Notes: generated from the sequence alone by a model not told the origin. Counted from the first letter of the stretch, positions 7,798-17,586 are shown. The stretch: DNA of 51,514 bases from an uncultured Allomuricauda sp. (GCF_937884665.1 NZ_CAKZYF010000207.1:1-51514), one strand, 5' to 3'. A program made the numbers and translations.

Positions 7798-8955
7798 TCA
7801 GTTAAAGCCCTTTCTGTAGGCCTTGAACCACCGTTCTGGAATATTCTGGTTGCAAGCTTCCAAATAGTCCTCTTCAGTGCATGGTAATAACGCTGGTGAA
7901 TTTGTTTTAGTATGCCCTGGAAGAATTGTTGGGACTTCTACCCACCATCTTTCGGTTACATGACTTTTGAAGAAGACAAGTTCTTCTGTATCGGTAGGAA
8001 CGGTAAACTTGGTAAAGTCTTCGTTATTTGAGGTGGGATGTTCTTCCACCCGGTAGGTAATTCCTTCTAAAAAATACCAGATAAGCTGGGCTATCATCTG
8101 GAACCCTTGGTGGGAGTTATCGCCCTCATAAATCCCGAAAACTGAGACCGTGTTGCTGAGTCCGGCATAACGGGCTATGGCACAAATCTCCCTTCCCGTG
8201 AAACCATTGGGAGAAAAACTGTTGCCCATTCCCATCTCACTGGCGCGAACCGACCGCAAATCCAGACTCACAAGATGTGCATTTCGCAGCACGGGTTCTG
8301 CAAGCGATAGGTTTGCCGCAATATCCCCGAGGCGGTAGGCATCAAAAAAGAGGCGTTCCATCAAGTCCAATTCTTCTTGGGCGTTGTAATAACTTTGAAA
8401 ACCCAAATTGGAGAAATTAAAGAGATTGTTGGGCTTATCCGTAATGATTTTGCTCATGTAGGAATTGGAAGAAATCAGTTCTTCGTCCTGCCCAAAATCG
8501 AACTTGCTATCTATACTGACCAAGTTCACCATCTCCACTATCTTATCAAAGGCCCTGTACGTGGGGAAGGTGATATCTTGGGTAGCGCCTATTATAATAG
8601 GTATTATTTTTTCTTCTAAAAGACCTGCCACAATTTCCTTGACAACAAAATAGGTATCCTCGACAGTCTCCCCCTCTTCCACATCGCCAACATCCAAGAT
8701 GGTCATGTTCCAGTTTCCCAATAGCAACCGATATAATTGGATACGCATAGCGTCCAAATCCAATGTGAACGGTTTTTTTTCGTAAGCGTTCCGCGTCTCC
8801 AATACACCAAAGATGGCGACCGAGGCATTTGCAAATACCGGCAAGCCCTTTTTTTCTGTGTGCTTATGGATATTTTTCCCAAGCGACTGGGGCGGCAACA
8901 ATTCTGAAAACGCCAGCACTTTATCTTTTACGGGAACCAAAAAATCAAATGCCAT
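7798..8955 (-). CDS. Arginase-fold protein with degraded metal site (formimidoylglutamase-like)
   Basis: The overall pattern is that of the ureohydrolase (arginase/agmatinase/formimidoylglutamase) family: IIPIIIGATQDITFP near residue 118, LVSIDSKFDFG near 145, LVSLDLRSVRASEMG near 228, and SVFGIYEGD near 271. The canonical Mn ligands are partly gone. GG-H is replaced by GATQD (Gln126), DxHxD by D149-S-K151-F-D153, and DxD by D232-L-R234. Catalysis as a binuclear Mn hydrolase is therefore doubtful. Its ATG directly abuts the topA stop, so it is probably the second gene of a topA operon. From memory, such a gene is conserved beside gldK and topA in flavobacteria. Confidence 0.8.
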   Translation of the reverse strand: MAFDFLVPVKDKVLAFSELLPPQSLGKNIHKHTEKKGLPVFANASVAIFGVLETRNAYEKKPFTLDLDAMRIQLYRLLLGNWNMTILDVGDVEEGETVEDTYFVVKEIVAGLLEEKIIPIIIGATQDITFPTYRAFDKIVEMVNLVSIDSKFDFGQDEELISSNSYMSKIITDKPNNLFNFSNLGFQSYYNAQEELDLMERLFFDAYRLGDIAANLSLAEPVLRNAHLVSLDLRSVRASEMGMGNSFSPNGFTGREICAIARYAGLSNTVSVFGIYEGDNSHQGFQMIAQLIWYFLEGITYRVEEHPTSNNEDFTKFTVPTDTEELVFFKSHVTERWWVEVPTILPGHTKTNSPALLPCTEEDYLEACNQNIPERWFKAYRKGFN

Positions 8956-11439
8956 TTACTTTTTTGTCTTTGCCTTGGTCTTTTTCTTTGGGGTTTTCTT
9001 TTCGATAAGCGCCTTGGCTTCGTCCAAGGATATTTTTGAAGCATCAACATCTTTGGAAAGCTCAACTTTGATCCTACCTTTAATTATATTGTGCCGACCC
9101 CATCGCGCTTTTTCAATACGGATGTTTTCTTCGGGCCACTCTTGAACCAGTTTTTCGGCTTCCTTGGTTTTTTTGGCTTCTATCAGTTCTGTGATATCCG
9201 AACTGGAGAGATTATCAAAATCGTATTTCTTTCCTATGTTGATGAACATCCCGTCCCACTTGATAAAAGGGCCAAATCTACCTTTCCCCTTGGTCACATC
9301 TTTGCCTTCGTATGCAGCAATGGGCGCATCTGCTTTTTCCTTTTCCTTAATAAGTTCAATCGCCCTATCCAAATCTACATCAAAGGCGTTCTCGCCCTGC
9401 GCCAAGGAGACAAACTTTTTACCAAAGCGCACGTAAGGTCCGTAACGCCCGACATTAGCTTCAATTTCTTCACCTTTATATACACCAAGTTTCCTGGGCA
9501 GTTCAAAGAGTGACATGGCTTCTTCAAAGGTTATGGTGGTAATGGATTGGTCTGGCAGCAAACTGGCAAACTGTGGTTTTTCTTCCTCCTCTACGGTACC
9601 AATTTGAACCATGGGGCCAAATCTGCCCAAACGCGCGGCAACTTGTCGGCCAGATTTTGGATCAGTTCCCAAAATGCGTTCTCCACTGGCCCGCTCTGCA
9701 TTCTCTTCAACGTCCAATACATTCGGATGAAAATCCTGATAAAAGTCTTTCATCATTTTTTGCCAATCTTCGTCACCCGTAGCGATCTCATCAAAATCTT
9801 CTTCTACCTTCGCCGTAAAATTGTAATCCAAAATGGTGGTAAAATGACTTACTAAAAAGTCGTTGACAATCATACCAATGTCAGTGGGCACCAACTTGCC
9901 TTTATCAGAGCCTATCATCTCCGATAGTTTTTTCTCCAAGACTTTCCCTGATTCCAGCGTCATTTGCAAATACTTCCGTTCCGTTCCTTCCACCGTTCCT
10001 TTTTCTACATAGCCTCTATTTTGTATTGTGGAAATAGTGGGTGCATAGGTAGAAGGTCTACCAATTCCCAACTCCTCCAGTTTTTTCACCAAAGAAGCTT
10101 CGGTATAACGGTAGGGCGGTCTTGAAAATCGTTCAGTCGCTGTTATATACCTATTTATCAGGGTTTCACCAACCTCCATTGCAGGAAGCATACCATCTTG
10201 CTCTTCCGGCTTATCTTCCTCATCAATTCCTTCCAAATATACTTTCAGAAAACCATCAAATTTGACCACTTCCCCATTGGCCAAAAATGTTTCTTCATGC
10301 GTGTTGGCATTGATTTTCACATTGGTTCTTTCCAAAACGGCATCACTCATTTGGGAAGCCAGAGTCCTTTTCCAGATAAGCTCGTAAAGTTTAGCTTGGT
10401 CTCGCTCCAAAGAAGGAGCTTGCAATTTCATATCTGTGGGACGAATGGCCTCGTGGGCTTCTTGGGCTCCTTTTGCTTTACCGGTGTAGTTTCTTGTTTT
10501 ACTGTATGCCTCGCCATAGTTCTGAACAATAGCCTCTTTCGCAGCACCAAGGGCCTCGTTGGAAAGATTGACGCTGTCCGTACGCATGTACGTTATAAGT
10601 CCCGCTTCATACAAACGCTGGGCAACCTGCATGGTTCTGCTGACGGAAAAGTATAGCTTTCTGGAAGCTTCTTGCTGCAATGTAGAGGTTGTAAAAGGAG
10701 GGGCAGGCGATTTTTTCGCAGGTTTTTTATCCAAATTACCCACTGAAAAATCAGCGTTGCCGTTTTGGATCAAGAAGGCCTTGGCGGTTTCCTGTGTTGG
10801 AAAGGTTTTCCCCAGTTTCGCAGAAAAAACTTTTCCTTCGGCGGTTTGGAACTCCGCCTTTATTCGGAACGAAGCTTCTGGTTTAAAAACTTCTATCTCC
10901 CGTTCCCGTTCCACGATGAGCCTTACTGCCACGGACTGTACTCTCCCCGCTGAAAGTCCTGGCTTAATTTTTTTCCAAAGGACCGGTGAAAGTTGATAAC
11001 CCACTAAACGGTCCAAGACCCGTCTTGCTTGTTGGGCATTAACCAAATTATAATTGATCTCCCTGGGATTTTCTATAGCTCTTTGGATCGCAGATTTTGT
11101 AATGGAGTTAAAAACAATTCGTTTGGTTTTTTCCTTATCCAGTTTCAACTCCTCTGCCAAATGCCAGGAGATGGCCTCTCCTTCCCTATCCTCATCACTG
11201 GCCAACCAGATCACATCTGCTTTTTTAGCTAGATCTCTTAACTTTTTGACAAGTGCTTTTTTTTCTTTATCTACCGTGTATTTGGGTTTGAAACCATTGT
11301 CCACATCTACCCCCAACTCTTTGGAAGGGAGATCCACAATGTGTCCAAAACTGGATTCCACTTGATACTCCTTACCTAAAAACCGTTCAATGGTCTTTGC
11401 TTTGGCGGGCGACTCCACTATGACTAAATTCTTTGGCAT
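8956..11439 (-). CDS. topA: DNA topoisomerase I
   Basis: This type IA topoisomerase relaxes negative supercoils by a 5'-phosphotyrosine mechanism. The toprim domain is at the N-terminus (ESPAKAKTIERFLG near residue 9; ASDEDREGEAISWHL near 80). The catalytic tyrosine is Tyr284 in LITYMRTDSVNLS. The strand-passage region includes GIGRPSTYAPTI. In place of Cys4 zinc ribbons, the C-terminus (about 600-800) has cysteine-free repeats around GRFGPM, GRYGPYVRFG and GRFGPFIKW. It ends in a Lys-rich tail (KKTPKKKTKAKTKK). The 827-aa length is normal for Bacteroidota. Confidence 0.97.
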   Translation of the reverse strand: MPKNLVIVESPAKAKTIERFLGKEYQVESSFGHIVDLPSKELGVDVDNGFKPKYTVDKEKKALVKKLRDLAKKADVIWLASDEDREGEAISWHLAEELKLDKEKTKRIVFNSITKSAIQRAIENPREINYNLVNAQQARRVLDRLVGYQLSPVLWKKIKPGLSAGRVQSVAVRLIVEREREIEVFKPEASFRIKAEFQTAEGKVFSAKLGKTFPTQETAKAFLIQNGNADFSVGNLDKKPAKKSPAPPFTTSTLQQEASRKLYFSVSRTMQVAQRLYEAGLITYMRTDSVNLSNEALGAAKEAIVQNYGEAYSKTRNYTGKAKGAQEAHEAIRPTDMKLQAPSLERDQAKLYELIWKRTLASQMSDAVLERTNVKINANTHEETFLANGEVVKFDGFLKVYLEGIDEEDKPEEQDGMLPAMEVGETLINRYITATERFSRPPYRYTEASLVKKLEELGIGRPSTYAPTISTIQNRGYVEKGTVEGTERKYLQMTLESGKVLEKKLSEMIGSDKGKLVPTDIGMIVNDFLVSHFTTILDYNFTAKVEEDFDEIATGDEDWQKMMKDFYQDFHPNVLDVEENAERASGERILGTDPKSGRQVAARLGRFGPMVQIGTVEEEEKPQFASLLPDQSITTITFEEAMSLFELPRKLGVYKGEEIEANVGRYGPYVRFGKKFVSLAQGENAFDVDLDRAIELIKEKEKADAPIAAYEGKDVTKGKGRFGPFIKWDGMFINIGKKYDFDNLSSSDITELIEAKKTKEAEKLVQEWPEENIRIEKARWGRHNIIKGRIKVELSKDVDASKISLDEAKALIEKKTPKKKTKAKTKK

Positions 11440-11507
11440 GCAATTCCTTTTTGAGCTAACAAAAGTATAGCAAATTTTGGATTTCGAATTTTACGGTCAA
11501 AATCAAA

Positions 11508-11537
11508 CAAAAAAATATCCCGTTAAAAACGGGATAT
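11508..11537 (-). terminator. Terminator of the LVIVD lipoprotein gene
   Basis: A perfect 10-bp stem (ATATCCCGTT / AACGGGATAT) with a 3-nt loop is followed on the minus strand by TTTTTGTTTG. It lies 22 bp downstream of the lipoprotein stop codon, between that gene and topA. Confidence 0.85.
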
Positions 11538-11559
11538 CCAGCCGTAAAATAGCGCGACT

Positions 11560-12810
11560 CTAATTGAGTCCTATTTGACTGATGAGCCTTATGTTGTCGT
11601 CCAAATATTCATATTGGTACAATACGTCATCACCAACCATAATGAGATGACTTTCCAAAGGAATGACATCAAACGTAACAATATCTTTAAAGTGGTTTAA
11701 CAAGGTGATTTCCTCCACATTGGTCTTATCATATACCTTAAGACCGGAAGAACCATCGCAAATGAAGAGTTTTTCCTCCCGAACGCCCAGACCATAGGGT
11801 TCTTCCATAGGATACGAGGTGGTAAGTACGGGATTTTCAATATTGGAGATATCCACAATGAACAATCCGCTTTCCAAAGCACCACAGCCATTTCCGCCAC
11901 GCAAGGTCACATAGGCATAATCCCCATCTACCACCACAGGATCACAGGCCGTTCCATGTTGGAATTCGGAAACAAAGGTGGGTGTAGCGGGCGAGGAGAT
12001 ATCGAAAATGTACATTCCGCGCATACTGCCCAAAAACAGATGCTCTCCCCTGTTAAAGATGGTCTCAATATCGAAGCCGGCATACACGTCTTCCATATCT
12101 TTTGGATTTTCCAAATCAGAAATATCAAAGACATTGATGGTATGACTATCTACAGCATATAAAAACTCGCCAACAATCTTAAAGCGCGCCAAAGAGCCAC
12201 CTTCTCCGGTTCCGGCGCTGTCGTTGGCGGCAAGCACTGCCTCATCAGTGAAGAACAGGTCATCGGTACGGACGTCGGCAATCAATCTTCGTTCTGTCAC
12301 CGTTTCCCATCCAACTAATACGTCAGTTTCATAATTGTAAGACCCGTATTCAACAATATCTGCTTCAAACGGAAATATCACCCCCTCGCGAAGTACATTT
12401 TCCAAACGATTTACTTGTTGAATATCAGTAATGTCCGAAATATCCAATACGATAAGGTCCATAATACTATCGGCATACAGGAAATTGTCTTTTATTGAAA
12501 TATCCACATTCCCAGGAATCTCGATAAACGCAATTTTAACGGGTTGCTGCGGGTTGCTATTTTCCACTAGGTGAATACCTCTACTTTTATCGTTTATGAA
12601 AATGTAGTCCCCATAGGTATACACTTTACCAGATTCGTCAATCGGCTGGGGTGGAACAATATCAACGCCATTGGCAAAATCCGCCTTGCTCAAAATCAAG
12701 GGGCGTGCAACCACGTATTCCGCGTATTGATCATCATCTGGAGTGGAATCACTACATGAACTAAAGAAAATCGGGGTGAAGGATAAAAAAAACAACAGTC
12801 TATTTTTCAT
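11560..12810 (-). CDS. LVIVD-repeat lipoprotein
   Basis: A lipoprotein signal ends in FFSSC (Cys19), with an acidic Asp-rich stretch just after it. This is compatible with surface or outer-membrane anchoring. The mature protein has at least five LVIVD-type beta-propeller repeats, for example LIVLDISDITD, INVFDISDLENP, MYIFDISSPATP and LFIVDISNIENP, spaced about 45-60 residues apart. A seven-bladed propeller used for binding is likely. No catalytic motif is visible and the ligand is unknown. It is a single-gene unit with its own terminator, divergent from miaB. Confidence 0.85.
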   Translation of the reverse strand: MKNRLLFFLSFTPIFFSSCSDSTPDDDQYAEYVVARPLILSKADFANGVDIVPPQPIDESGKVYTYGDYIFINDKSRGIHLVENSNPQQPVKIAFIEIPGNVDISIKDNFLYADSIMDLIVLDISDITDIQQVNRLENVLREGVIFPFEADIVEYGSYNYETDVLVGWETVTERRLIADVRTDDLFFTDEAVLAANDSAGTGEGGSLARFKIVGEFLYAVDSHTINVFDISDLENPKDMEDVYAGFDIETIFNRGEHLFLGSMRGMYIFDISSPATPTFVSEFQHGTACDPVVVDGDYAYVTLRGGNGCGALESGLFIVDISNIENPVLTTSYPMEEPYGLGVREEKLFICDGSSGLKVYDKTNVEEITLLNHFKDIVTFDVIPLESHLIMVGDDVLYQYEYLDDNIRLISQIGLN

Positions 12811-12900
12811 TGGTGTTTAAGTTTTTTGGATGAATTACATGATATAGATTGAAAAGGTTAAACAAAGTTGCGTTTTCATCATTCTAAATTTAACTGCCAA

Positions 12901-12933
12901 TTTGTCACCAAAACGGATTAAATAGTATCTTTG
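12901..12933 (+). promoter_or_regulatory. Promoter of miaB (Bacteroidota type)
   Basis: TTTG at 12901-12904 and TATCTTTG at 12926-12933, separated by 21 nt, match the Bacteroidota -33/-7 consensus (TAnnTTTG perfectly). The predicted start of transcription falls about 13 nt before the miaB ATG at 12953. Confidence 0.7.
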
Positions 12934-12952
12934 CCTTCCATTGAAATAAAGA

Positions 12953-14416
12953 ATGAACGGAAAAGGGCATAGTGAAAAAATAATGGACGAAAGTCAACAA
13001 GGGAGCACCCTTACCCTGGAAAAAACAGAGGACAATACCCGAAAGCTTTACATTGAAAGCTATGGGTGTCAAATGAACTTTTCGGATAGTGAGATTGTAG
13101 CTTCCATATTGGCTAAGGAAGGGTTCAATACTACCAATTTGTTGGAAGAGGCCGATTTGGTCCTAGTGAATACCTGCTCTATTCGGGAGAAGGCGGAACT
13201 TACGGTAAGAAAGCGTTTGGAAAAATTCAATGCGGTCAAGAAAATAAACCCCGGGATGAAGGTGGGCGTTCTGGGCTGTATGGCAGAACGCCTGAAAAGC
13301 AAGTTCTTGGAAGAGGAAAAAATTGTGGATATGGTCGTTGGGCCCGACGCCTACAAAGATCTGCCCAATCTCATCCAAGAAATTGATGAGGGAAGAAATG
13401 CGGTCAACGTCCTTCTATCCAAAGATGAGACCTACGGGGATGTCGCTCCGGTGCGATTGAACTCCAACGGGGTAACAGCTTTCGTGTCCATTACCCGCGG
13501 TTGCGACAATATGTGCACATTTTGTGTAGTTCCCTTTACACGAGGGAGGGAACGCAGCCGAAATCCCCAATCCATTTTGGAAGAGGCGAACGACCTTTGG
13601 GAAAAGGGCTTCAAGGAAATCACCCTACTGGGACAAAATGTGGACAGCTACCTTTGGTATGGTGGCGGACTAAAAAAAGATTTCAAAAGAGCTACGGAAA
13701 TGCAAAAAGCAACTTCTGTAAACTTTGCCAAACTTTTGGATATGGTGGCAATGGCACAACCTAAAATGCGGATTCGATTCTCCACATCCAATCCCCAGGA
13801 TATGACGTTGGACGTGATAGAAACCATGGCAAAACATAAGAATATCTGTAATTATATCCATCTCCCCGTGCAAAGTGGAAGTGACCGTATTCTCAAGGCC
13901 ATGAACCGACTGCACACCCGTGCGGAGTATTTTGAACTCATCGACAATATCCGAAGAATCAATCCCGACTGTGCAATCAGCCAAGATATGATAACCGGTT
14001 TCCCGACCGAGACAGAGCAAGACCACCAGGATACCCTTAGCTTAATGGAATATGTGAAATATGATTTTGGTTTTATGTTTGCCTACTCGGAACGTCCGGG
14101 AACACGAGCGGCGCACAAACTGGTAGACGACATTCCCGAAGAAACCAAAAAAAGAAGACTACGGGAAATTATTGCATTGCAACAAAAGCACGGTCTATAT
14201 CGTACCCAACAGCACATAGGCAATATTGAAGAAGTTCTCATAGAAGGGAGTTCCAAGAAATCAGAGGCGCATTGGATGGGAAGAAATTCCCAGAACACGG
14301 TTGTAGTCTTCCCAAAAGAGCATTACAAAATAGGTGAGTTTGTTCATGTAAGTATTAAAGAGTGTACCTCGGCCACGCTGATTGGCGAAGCTGTTGCACT
14401 AAGTAGCAATAACTAA
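12953..14416 (+). CDS. miaB: tRNA-2-methylthio-N6-dimethylallyladenosine synthase MiaB
   Basis: MiaB is a radical-SAM methylthiotransferase that modifies i6A37 in tRNAs reading UNN codons. The N-terminal UPF0004 domain supplies three cysteines ([11 protein letters not shown] near residue 40, [10 protein letters not shown] near 75, LGCMAERLK near 108) for the auxiliary 4Fe-4S cluster. The radical-SAM cluster is bound by [10 protein letters not shown], residues of about 185-194. A TRAM domain ends the protein. I keep the first ATG because it sits just behind a good promoter. A second ATG ten codons in is possible. The length of 487 aa is typical for flavobacteria. Confidence 0.97.
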   Translation: MNGKGHSEKIMDESQQGSTLTLEKTEDNTRKLYIESYGCQMNFSDSEIVASILAKEGFNTTNLLEEADLVLVNTCSIREKAELTVRKRLEKFNAVKKINPGMKVGVLGCMAERLKSKFLEEEKIVDMVVGPDAYKDLPNLIQEIDEGRNAVNVLLSKDETYGDVAPVRLNSNGVTAFVSITRGCDNMCTFCVVPFTRGRERSRNPQSILEEANDLWEKGFKEITLLGQNVDSYLWYGGGLKKDFKRATEMQKATSVNFAKLLDMVAMAQPKMRIRFSTSNPQDMTLDVIETMAKHKNICNYIHLPVQSGSDRILKAMNRLHTRAEYFELIDNIRRINPDCAISQDMITGFPTETEQDHQDTLSLMEYVKYDFGFMFAYSERPGTRAAHKLVDDIPEETKKRRLREIIALQQKHGLYRTQQHIGNIEEVLIEGSSKKSEAHWMGRNSQNTVVVFPKEHYKIGEFVHVSIKECTSATLIGEAVALSSNN

Positions 14417-14498
14417 AATATCATTTGGAACGGATTGCGGAAATTTTAGGGGTTTCCCATCGCAAAATCTGTTTGAAACAACCTTATTCGACGAAACA

Positions 14499-15776
14499 TT
14501 GGAAAACGTACAATCCATAAAACAGCGCTTCGAGCTTATCGGTAACGACATCAAGTTGAACCGCGCTATTGAAAAAGCGGTTCAGGTAGCCCCTACGGAC
14601 ATTTCCGTATTGGTGACCGGGGAAAGCGGTGTCGGAAAAGAAGCTATTCCAAAAATAATCCATTCATTATCGCACCGAAAACATGCCAAGTACATTGCGG
14701 TCAATTGTGGGGCCATTCCGGAAGGTACGATAGACAGCGAATTGTTCGGTCATGAGAAAGGAGCGTTCACCGGGGCCACCCAAACCCGAAGTGGTTATTT
14801 TGAAGTGGCTGATGGGGGTACCATTTTTCTGGACGAAGTTGGGGAGCTTCCTTTGACCACACAGGTGAGACTGTTGCGTGTTCTTGAGAATGGGGAATTC
14901 CTTAAAGTGGGATCGTCCCAGGTACAAAAAACAAACGTAAGAATCGTTGCCGCTACCAATGTGAACATGTTTGAGGCCATAAAGAAAGAAAAATTCCGAG
15001 AAGATCTGTACTATCGATTGAGCACTGTTGAAATCAATATTCCACCCCTTCGTGAAAGACAAGACGATATCCATTTGTTGTTTCGAAAATTTGCCTCAGA
15101 TTTTGGACAGAAATATAAAATGCCCACAATTCGGTTGGAAGAAGAGGCCATTGGTCGCTTGTTAAAATACAGGTGGCCTGGAAACATAAGGCAGTTGCGA
15201 AACATTGCCGAACAGATTTCTGTTCTTGAATCCAACCGAAGCGTTTCCGCGCCCACTTTGGCCAGTTACCTCCCCAATGCCAATAGCAGCAATTTGCCGG
15301 CAGTGGTCGGACAGGAGAAAAACGAGAGTGATTTCAGCAATGAACGTGAAATATTGTACAAGGTACTTTTTGATATGAAGAGCGACCTGAACGATTTGAA
15401 AAAGCTAACCCTGGAACTTCTCCAAAACAACGATACAGAAAAAGTCCAGGAAGAGAATGAGACTTTGATTCGAAAGATTTACGGAAATCAAGAAAATCAG
15501 CCTACCAAAATAGAGGAAACCCTATCCACAGAGGTGCTGCATCTTCCTGAGCCCGTCCTGGAAAACTCCTACGTCCAAGTTCAAAGGCCCTCTGAAGATA
15601 GATATCACTTTGCAGAGGAAATCCAAGAGGAAGAAACGCTCTCTTTGCAAGAAAAAGAAATTGAGCTCATTAAAAAGTCCTTGGAGCGCAACAGGGGCAA
15701 ACGTAAAGCTGCCGCCTCAGAACTGGGAATTTCCGAGCGCACCTTGTATCGAAAAATAAAACAATACGATTTATAA
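14499..15776 (+). CDS. Sigma-54 interaction domain transcriptional activator
   Basis: The AAA+ domain occupies about residues 12-245, with Walker A GESGVGKE (41-48), the sigma-54 contact loop GAFTGA (88-93) and Walker B GGTIFLDEV (106-114). A Fis-type helix-turn-helix is at the C-terminus (KRKAAASELGISERTLYRKIK). Between them is a ~150-residue acidic linker. There is no receiver, GAF or PAS input domain, so control must come from elsewhere. The start is TTG, chosen because MENVQSIKQ immediately precedes the AAA+ fold and no ATG is near. It lies between miaB and lptE in a plus-strand run. The target genes are unknown. Confidence 0.9.
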   Translation: MENVQSIKQRFELIGNDIKLNRAIEKAVQVAPTDISVLVTGESGVGKEAIPKIIHSLSHRKHAKYIAVNCGAIPEGTIDSELFGHEKGAFTGATQTRSGYFEVADGGTIFLDEVGELPLTTQVRLLRVLENGEFLKVGSSQVQKTNVRIVAATNVNMFEAIKKEKFREDLYYRLSTVEINIPPLRERQDDIHLLFRKFASDFGQKYKMPTIRLEEEAIGRLLKYRWPGNIRQLRNIAEQISVLESNRSVSAPTLASYLPNANSSNLPAVVGQEKNESDFSNEREILYKVLFDMKSDLNDLKKLTLELLQNNDTEKVQEENETLIRKIYGNQENQPTKIEETLSTEVLHLPEPVLENSYVQVQRPSEDRYHFAEEIQEEETLSLQEKEIELIKKSLERNRGKRKAAASELGISERTLYRKIKQYDL

Positions 15777-15801
15777 GTAGTAAAAACCTTAATTTACACA
15801 G

Positions 15802-16320
15802 ATGGGAAAAAGGATTTTGAGAATGGGTTTTCTATTCGTGCTCTTAGAGCTCGGTGGCTGCGGAGCTTACAATTTTTCAGGTGCTGACATTGGTACGGCA
15901 GAAAGTTTTCAGGTCAACTTTTTTCAAAACTATGCGGACCAAAGTCCAGGGTCCGTGATTGTCCCTAGCCTCGATCGTGATTTCACCTTGGCACTCCAGG
16001 ATCTTATCAATAATTTGACCAGTCTTTCCCTCACCGGAAGCGATGGCGACCTTCTGTACGAGGGTGAAATCGTAGAGTATCGCGTGACTCCCATGACAGC
16101 TACCTCCGATCAATTGGCGGCACAAAACAGACTGACCATGAGCGTCAATGTACGTTTCTTTAACAAAACCAAAGAAGATGCCGATTTTGAAAAGCGTTTC
16201 TCGTTTTTTTTCGATTTTGACGATGGTGAGGATTTGACCAGTATACAGGCGGAGGCCCACGAGGAAATATTTGACCGAATAACCCAAGATATTTTCAATG
16301 CTTCCTTGGGGAATTGGTAA
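15802..16320 (+). CDS. lptE: LPS assembly lipoprotein LptE
   Basis: LptE is the outer-membrane lipoprotein plug of LptD, which inserts LPS into the outer leaflet. A lipoprotein signal ends LELGGC (Cys20), followed by GAYNFSGADIG, the start typical of Bacteroidota LptE. The mid-region contains DFTLALQDLINNLTSLSL and a beta-strand pattern (LLYEGEIVEYRVTPM). The C-terminus is helical. The length is 172 aa, as expected. It follows the sigma-54 activator by 25 bp and precedes the TPR gene by 4 bp, so it probably belongs to one transcript. Confidence 0.9.
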   Translation: MGKRILRMGFLFVLLELGGCGAYNFSGADIGTAESFQVNFFQNYADQSPGSVIVPSLDRDFTLALQDLINNLTSLSLTGSDGDLLYEGEIVEYRVTPMTATSDQLAAQNRLTMSVNVRFFNKTKEDADFEKRFSFFFDFDDGEDLTSIQAEAHEEIFDRITQDIFNASLGNW

Positions 16321-16324
16321 CAAT

Positions 16325-17215
16325 ATGAACATATCCGATTTTTTACATATTCTCAGAAAATCAAATACTATTTTGTCTCCGCAGCAGACGCGCGAGCTCG
16401 AAGATATTATTTCTGAGTATCCTTACTTTCAAGCAGCAAGGGCACTGCATTTAAAAAGTCTCAAAAATCTGGATAGCTACAAGTACAACAGTGCCTTAAA
16501 AGCTACAGCGGCGCACACGGCAGATAGGGATGTGCTTTTCGATTACATCCAATCCAATGCTTTTGTCCAAAATACCATTGCTGATTCCATCGCGGGAAGA
16601 GCTCCGAAATTGGAGGAGAAGAAAACTGTTTCCGAGGAAATAGAACCCAACCCCGACACAAAAATCATTTTAGGCGATACCGAAGAAAAAAGTCCATTGC
16701 CCCAAAATATTCTGCACGCGGAACAAATCCTCAATCCAAAACTTTTTGCTTCGAAAAATCCAGATTTGGAAATTGCTGAAGAAACTGAAGAAAATACAGG
16801 TCAAAATATCCCCTCTAAAACTGAAAAATCAGGATCTCCCCAACAACACGAAAAACACTCCTTTGTAGAATGGTTGCAATTGACCTCGGAGAACACTGTG
16901 AGGCAAATAGACGTGATAGAACCCATCGAAATTGAGAAAAAAAGAAAATTTGAGCTTTTGGACAAGTTCATTGAGAACAACCCTAAAATTGTTCCCAAAG
17001 AATCCAGCGAGACCAAAGTAGATATTAAGGAATCCGTTAAAATGGATAAAAATGAATTGATGACGGAAACCTTGGCCAAGATATATTTGGAGCAAAAAAA
17101 GTACAAAAAAGCCATACAGGCCTATAAAATATTGAGTTTGAAATATCCAGAAAAAAGTGGTTTCTTTGCAGATCAAATTCAAGCGGTCAGGAAACTGCAG
17201 AAAGAAAGAAAATAG
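16325..17215 (+). CDS. TPR-domain protein of unknown role (296 aa)
   Basis: I start at MNISDFLHILRKS. An ATG nine codons upstream lies inside lptE. The N-terminal ~90 residues are helical (DFLHILRKSNTILSPQQTRELEDI). A long low-complexity Glu/Lys/Pro-rich middle follows. The last ~50 residues form a TPR-like helix pair (TETLAKIYLEQKKYKKAIQAYKILSLKYPEK). There is no signal peptide, so it is probably a cytosolic scaffold. Its position between lptE and secG is, as far as I recall, conserved in flavobacteria. A link to envelope assembly is inference only. Confidence 0.8.
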   Translation: MNISDFLHILRKSNTILSPQQTRELEDIISEYPYFQAARALHLKSLKNLDSYKYNSALKATAAHTADRDVLFDYIQSNAFVQNTIADSIAGRAPKLEEKKTVSEEIEPNPDTKIILGDTEEKSPLPQNILHAEQILNPKLFASKNPDLEIAEETEENTGQNIPSKTEKSGSPQQHEKHSFVEWLQLTSENTVRQIDVIEPIEIEKKRKFELLDKFIENNPKIVPKESSETKVDIKESVKMDKNELMTETLAKIYLEQKKYKKAIQAYKILSLKYPEKSGFFADQIQAVRKLQKERK

Positions 17216-17217
17216 CG

Positions 17218-17586
17218 ATGAGCACATTTACCATCTTTTTACTTTTGATAATTTTTGTCTGCCTGTTGTTGATACTGGTGATAATGGTGCAAAATCCAAA
17301 GGGAGGCGGTTTATCCTCTTCATTCGGCGGAAGCGGCAACCAAGTTGTGGGAGGTGTTAAAAAAACTGGGGATTTTTTAGATAAAAGTACTTGGACCTTG
17401 GCAACGCTTCTTATCGTTTTGATTTTACTTTCCAATGTATCCTTGAAGGGTAATTTTGGTCAGGCAGACTCTAAAATCTTAAACGGGGACGATATAGAAA
17501 CCACCGTACCGGAAACCGTGCCCGAGCAAGTACCCGAACAGGTTCCGGCGGGCAATCAAACGAATCCAGCGGATACCATCAACTGA
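17218..17586 (+). CDS. secG: Preprotein translocase subunit SecG
   Basis: SecG assists the SecYEG channel. Two transmembrane helices (about residues 4-22 and 54-74) flank the family signature MVQNPKGGGLSSSFGGSG and the VGGVKKTGDFLDK region. The C-terminal ~35 residues are a Pro/Glu/Val-rich tail (ETVPEQVPEQVPAG), common in Bacteroidota SecG. It begins 2 bp after the TPR gene and is followed by a terminator. Confidence 0.93.
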   Translation: MSTFTIFLLLIIFVCLLLILVIMVQNPKGGGLSSSFGGSGNQVVGGVKKTGDFLDKSTWTLATLLIVLILLSNVSLKGNFGQADSKILNGDDIETTVPETVPEQVPEQVPAGNQTNPADTIN

